NCBI GenBank assembly: GCA_963682025.1
Contig: OY821519.1
Coordinates: 69,237,025-69,301,024 of the forward strand
Reading direction: 5' to 3'
Length of the DNA: 64,000 nucleotides
DNA from: Cordilura impudica
Lineage: Eukaryota > Arthropoda > Insecta > Diptera > Scathophagidae
This document shows, one piece after another, positions 62,751 through 64,000 of the stretch; the first letter of the stretch is position 1; the number at the start of each line of letters is the position of its first letter. Under the pieces are notes generated by a model. That model worked only from the letters and a program-made list of their open reading frames with translations, was not told the DNA's origin and did no database searches. Position numbers and translations under genes: made by a program.

Positions 62751-62919
62751 GATAAGTTAAAAGAAAGAGTTTAAAAATAACGCTAGTTCTGCAATCTTTA
62801 CTTTTATAATTATAACCTCTTAGCTGAACTTTTTTCAAAAAATCGTTGTTGCCATAGAGAGATCAACCACTTCCCGATCATGAAAGGATATCTTGTACTG
62901 TGCCTAAACTATTCTTCCG

Positions 62920-63700
62920 AGCACGTGCAGTTAAAAGGGTTATTTCGGTTCTCAACGTAGATAAGTATCCGGGCCGGATTTTATACAAGCATTTTATACA
63001 AGCAAGAGTGCCCTTCGATGCTAGCTAGTCCATTGGCCAACCTTTTCAGTTATTCGTACCGTGCGGGAGTCTTTCCCTCTTGCTGGATGGTTGCCAATGT
63101 CCAACCAATCCCTAAAAAGGATGAAAATTACCGTCCAACTATAAACTGATCTTAGTTCTCAAAGCTGATGGAGACGACGATCAGTTAAAATCTTGTCAAC
63201 TATCTTGAGGCCAACTAACTAAATGATTGAGAGTATGGCTTCCATAGAAATCGTTCCGCGGAATACCTGTTAGATCCTATTTATGAGCGCTGGAGTCGAC
63301 CCACCCACAATTTTGGTGAAAGTAATCTGGTTGCTCTAGATATTTTCAAGGCATTTGATCGCATGTGGCACCGTGGATTGATATCAAAGCTTATTGCATT
63401 TGGATTCGGCATTCACTTCTCTCGATTTATATCGAGTTTTCTCCGAAACCGCACAATATGTGTTGTTTTTGATTGTGTCTCACCCCATGAGATTCAGTTT
63501 AATTCAGGGGTACCCCTAGGTTCTGTTATTTCTCCTTCTATTTTCCTCAATTTTCTGATTGATCTTCTGGGTCAATCCTTCAATCCTATATTCTCTTTCG
63601 CAGATGACAGCAAAATTTTGCATTCATTTTTTATCTGTTAACAATCTCCGAGTGGGGTAAAACGAATAGGGTTGATTTTAATGCGCAGAAGACTAATGAG
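62920..63700 (+). pseudogene. Non-LTR retrotransposon reverse transcriptase relic (jockey-like)
   Basis: 'DKYPGPD' (palm entry), 'ANLFSYSYRAGVFPSCW', 'VQPIPKK' with 'NYRPT' (63055-63150), 'ALDIFKAFDRMWHRGLISKLIAFGFG' (catalytic palm motif with Asp, 63335-63410), 'INSGVPLGSV..SPSIFLNFLIDLL' (63500-63570), 'FADDSKIL' (catalytic Asp pair, 63596-63620) and 'TISEWGKTNRVDFNAQKT' (63640-63692). A 92-codon piece (63363-63641) is open; elsewhere stops and shifts. Endonuclease, RNase H and ends are missing. Assignment to the jockey side of the non-LTR tree is by overall motif wording only. Confidence 0.75.
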
Positions 63701-63795
63701 AAGTGGTTAGTGGGGTTATTTGTATGGAGGCTACGCCTGAACTTGCACCGAATTTTATCAATTTCAATTGCGTTTGCCATATGACCGATACCGGC
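63701..63795 (+). repeat. Family A fragment, copy A12
   Basis: 'ggggttatttgtatggaggcta.gcctgaactt' and 'accgaattttatcaatttcaattgcgtt..ccatatgaccgata' match the second half of family A. No ends. Confidence 0.65.
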
Positions 63796-63854
63796 GAACC
63801 GGAGCCAAAGCAAGCAAGGAGTTCTTATTGTACGCGGTATAATCCAAGGGATTT

Positions 63855-64000
63855 AAAAAGTTGAATATTATGACAACTCACTAGACCAATTCGCGAACGC
63901 AAAATTCCATGAACTGGGCTACGAATTACTATTTCATCCACCATATTCTCCATATTTAGCCCCCAGTGAATATTTTCCATTTCCAAACCGAAAGAAATGG
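63855..64000 (+). pseudogene. mariner transposase relic, cut by the window end
   Basis: 'YYDNSLDQ', 'ELGYELLFHPPYSPYLAPSEYFPFPNRKKW' in one frame: the mariner region around the third catalytic Asp. 'PYSPDLAPSDFF' has become 'PYSPYLAPSEYF' (both Asp altered), so it is dead. More may lie beyond position 64000. Confidence 0.7.

Overview
This is an AT-rich eukaryotic intergenic window built almost entirely from transposable elements and their debris. I find no host protein-coding gene, tRNA, rRNA or CRISPR array that I can support. The interspersed repeats are of the dipteran mini-me/DINE-1 type: a TATACCC...GGGTATA hairpin, a TA/'ttgatcttta' core and runs of GTCC/GTCT. Together with insect-type mariner, Tc1, hAT and Penelope relics they point to a cyclorrhaphan fly, perhaps a blowfly or a relative; the species is inference.

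Layout. 1-8.4 kb: mini-Helitrons, an 850-bp repeat (family A) holding a TAA-flanked MITE, a long relic of an unnamed DDE-like transposase, a second TAA-flanked MITE and a mariner relic. 8.5-17 kb: a 716-bp TIR element (family F), a mini-me-like element (family D), and a Penelope-like GIY-YIG relic split by a decayed hAT, with two hammerhead-like motifs and the first 'GGTACTTT' minisatellite. 18-22 kb: a 36-bp-TIR MITE and a 3.1-kb minisatellite holding a family A copy. 24.9-27.9 kb: a foldback element with ~960-bp arms, an 8-bp target duplication and a second F copy in one arm. 28.5-31.1 kb: the only intact gene, a 593-aa hAT transposase within matched TIRs and a perfect 8-bp target duplication. 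32-38.3 kb: three family D elements whose tails have become a 'GTACC' minisatellite or an (AAAAATT)n satellite. 38.8-46.7 kb: two Tc1 relics around a decayed hAT with perfect 8-bp target duplications. 47-50.8 kb: a mariner interrupted by a 2.8-kb long-TIR element, with a target duplication that can be read off the mariner reading frame. 51-64 kb: mariner relics, more family A copies, mini-Helitrons, a 50-bp-duplicated MITE, a ~110-120-bp minisatellite, a non-LTR reverse transcriptase relic and a mariner fragment running off the end.

The elements do not form a pathway. They form a stratigraphy: at least ten nested insertions give relative ages, and the intact hAT looks like one of the youngest events. 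For family A, strand '+' means that the ACAAGTAAG end is on the left.
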